From assembly GCF_022229015.1 (NCBI RefSeq), contig NZ_JAKKFF010000033.1:1-64000 (forward strand): DNA of 64,000 nucleotides. The letters run 5' to 3'. The stretch is from Micromonospora foliorum (lineage in GTDB: Bacteria; Actinomycetota; Actinomycetes; Mycobacteriales; Micromonosporaceae). How positions within the stretch are numbered: the stretch's first letter is position 1; each line of letters starts with the position of its first letter. Both the position numbers and the translations under genes were made by a program. A model generated the notes under the pieces. It was not told the origin of the DNA, did not search any database, and worked only from the letters and a program-made list of their open reading frames with translations. Shown here one piece after another: positions 63,877-64,000 of this stretch.

Positions 63877-64000
63877 GACAGCAGACGGTTCCGACTAGCA
63901 GCACGGTCCCGCCGGTCGACGACGCCCTGCCCACTGGTGGCTCGCTCACCCGCGAGCTGCGGGCGGTCTGGGCCCTGTGGCAGCGGGAGATGCTGCGCCT
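63873..64000 (+). CDS. ABC-2 permease of the lasso operon (N-terminal part)
   Basis: ATG 63873 overlaps the ATPase stop (ATGA). The first 42 residues (ending RELRAVWALWQREMLR) are in the window and resemble the cytoplasmic start of DrrB-type permeases, with the first membrane helix still to come. The gene is cut by the window end. Confidence 0.85.
   Translation, partial: MRQQTVPTSSTVPPVDDALPTGGSLTRELRAVWALWQREMLR

Noticed and set aside
1..64000. tRNA and rRNA genes
   Set aside because: No cloverleaf with a T-loop signature or rRNA-like block was found by reading both strands; a tRNAscan-SE or Infernal run would be decisive.

Overview
The window is high-GC DNA with tightly packed, often overlapping genes (ATGA and GTGA junctions), GTG starts and many secreted proteins. 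SARP/AfsR-type, MmyB-type XRE and ECF regulators, RiPP clusters and actinobacterial small conserved proteins point to an actinomycete, most likely of the Micromonosporaceae (Micromonospora-like). That assignment is inference from gene content and style. I saw no rRNA or tRNA gene.

Layout. 0-16.7 kb is fairly ordinary chromosome: the end of an unrecognised gene, a large secreted PA14/beta-propeller/CBM/DUF1080 protein, a GH10-like hydrolase, a GH15 remnant, a secreted M14 carboxypeptidase, an XRE regulator divergent from an SDR, and an MprAB-like two-component pair convergent with an MMPL transporter. 16.8-19.1 kb holds pseudogenes (FAD monooxygenase, IS256) and an intact RNA 2'-phosphotransferase. 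19.15-23.1 kb is a compact three-gene RiPP operon on the minus strand: a long-leader, Cys-rich precursor, an APH-type kinase and a HopA1-LanC fusion. It looks like a minimal class V-like lanthipeptide system with its own recognisable promoter. 23.1-36 kb is a graveyard of repeats, IS110/IS5 pieces, truncated dTDP-rhamnose genes and regulator remnants. Within it are intact islands: a small helical protein, a DUF6896-like protein, a serine hydrolase with a divergent LysR regulator, and an ECF sigma/membrane protein/secreted protein operon.

36-51.3 kb carries a STAND ATPase-TPR operon divergent from a membrane protein, a lipoprotein L,D-transpeptidase, an orphan response regulator, a giant AfsR-like regulator, more remnants, and four members of one small secreted protein family. 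51.7-56.6 kb has a large secreted protein, a broken Fic gene, a broken csb1 (type I-G/I-U cas7), a five-repeat CRISPR mini-array and a tyrosine recombinase coupled to an AbrB-like gene with an internal stop.

57.7 kb to the end is a lasso-peptide cluster: precursor, hairpin, cyclase, RRE/PqqD protein, B2 protease, then a glycosyltransferase, a sugar O-methyltransferase of the MycE/TylE type and a DrrAB-like ABC exporter that runs off the window. From the cyclase onward the genes are one almost continuously overlapping operon, so the product is probably a lasso peptide carrying a methylated sugar. The two RiPP loci are the most interesting content of the window.
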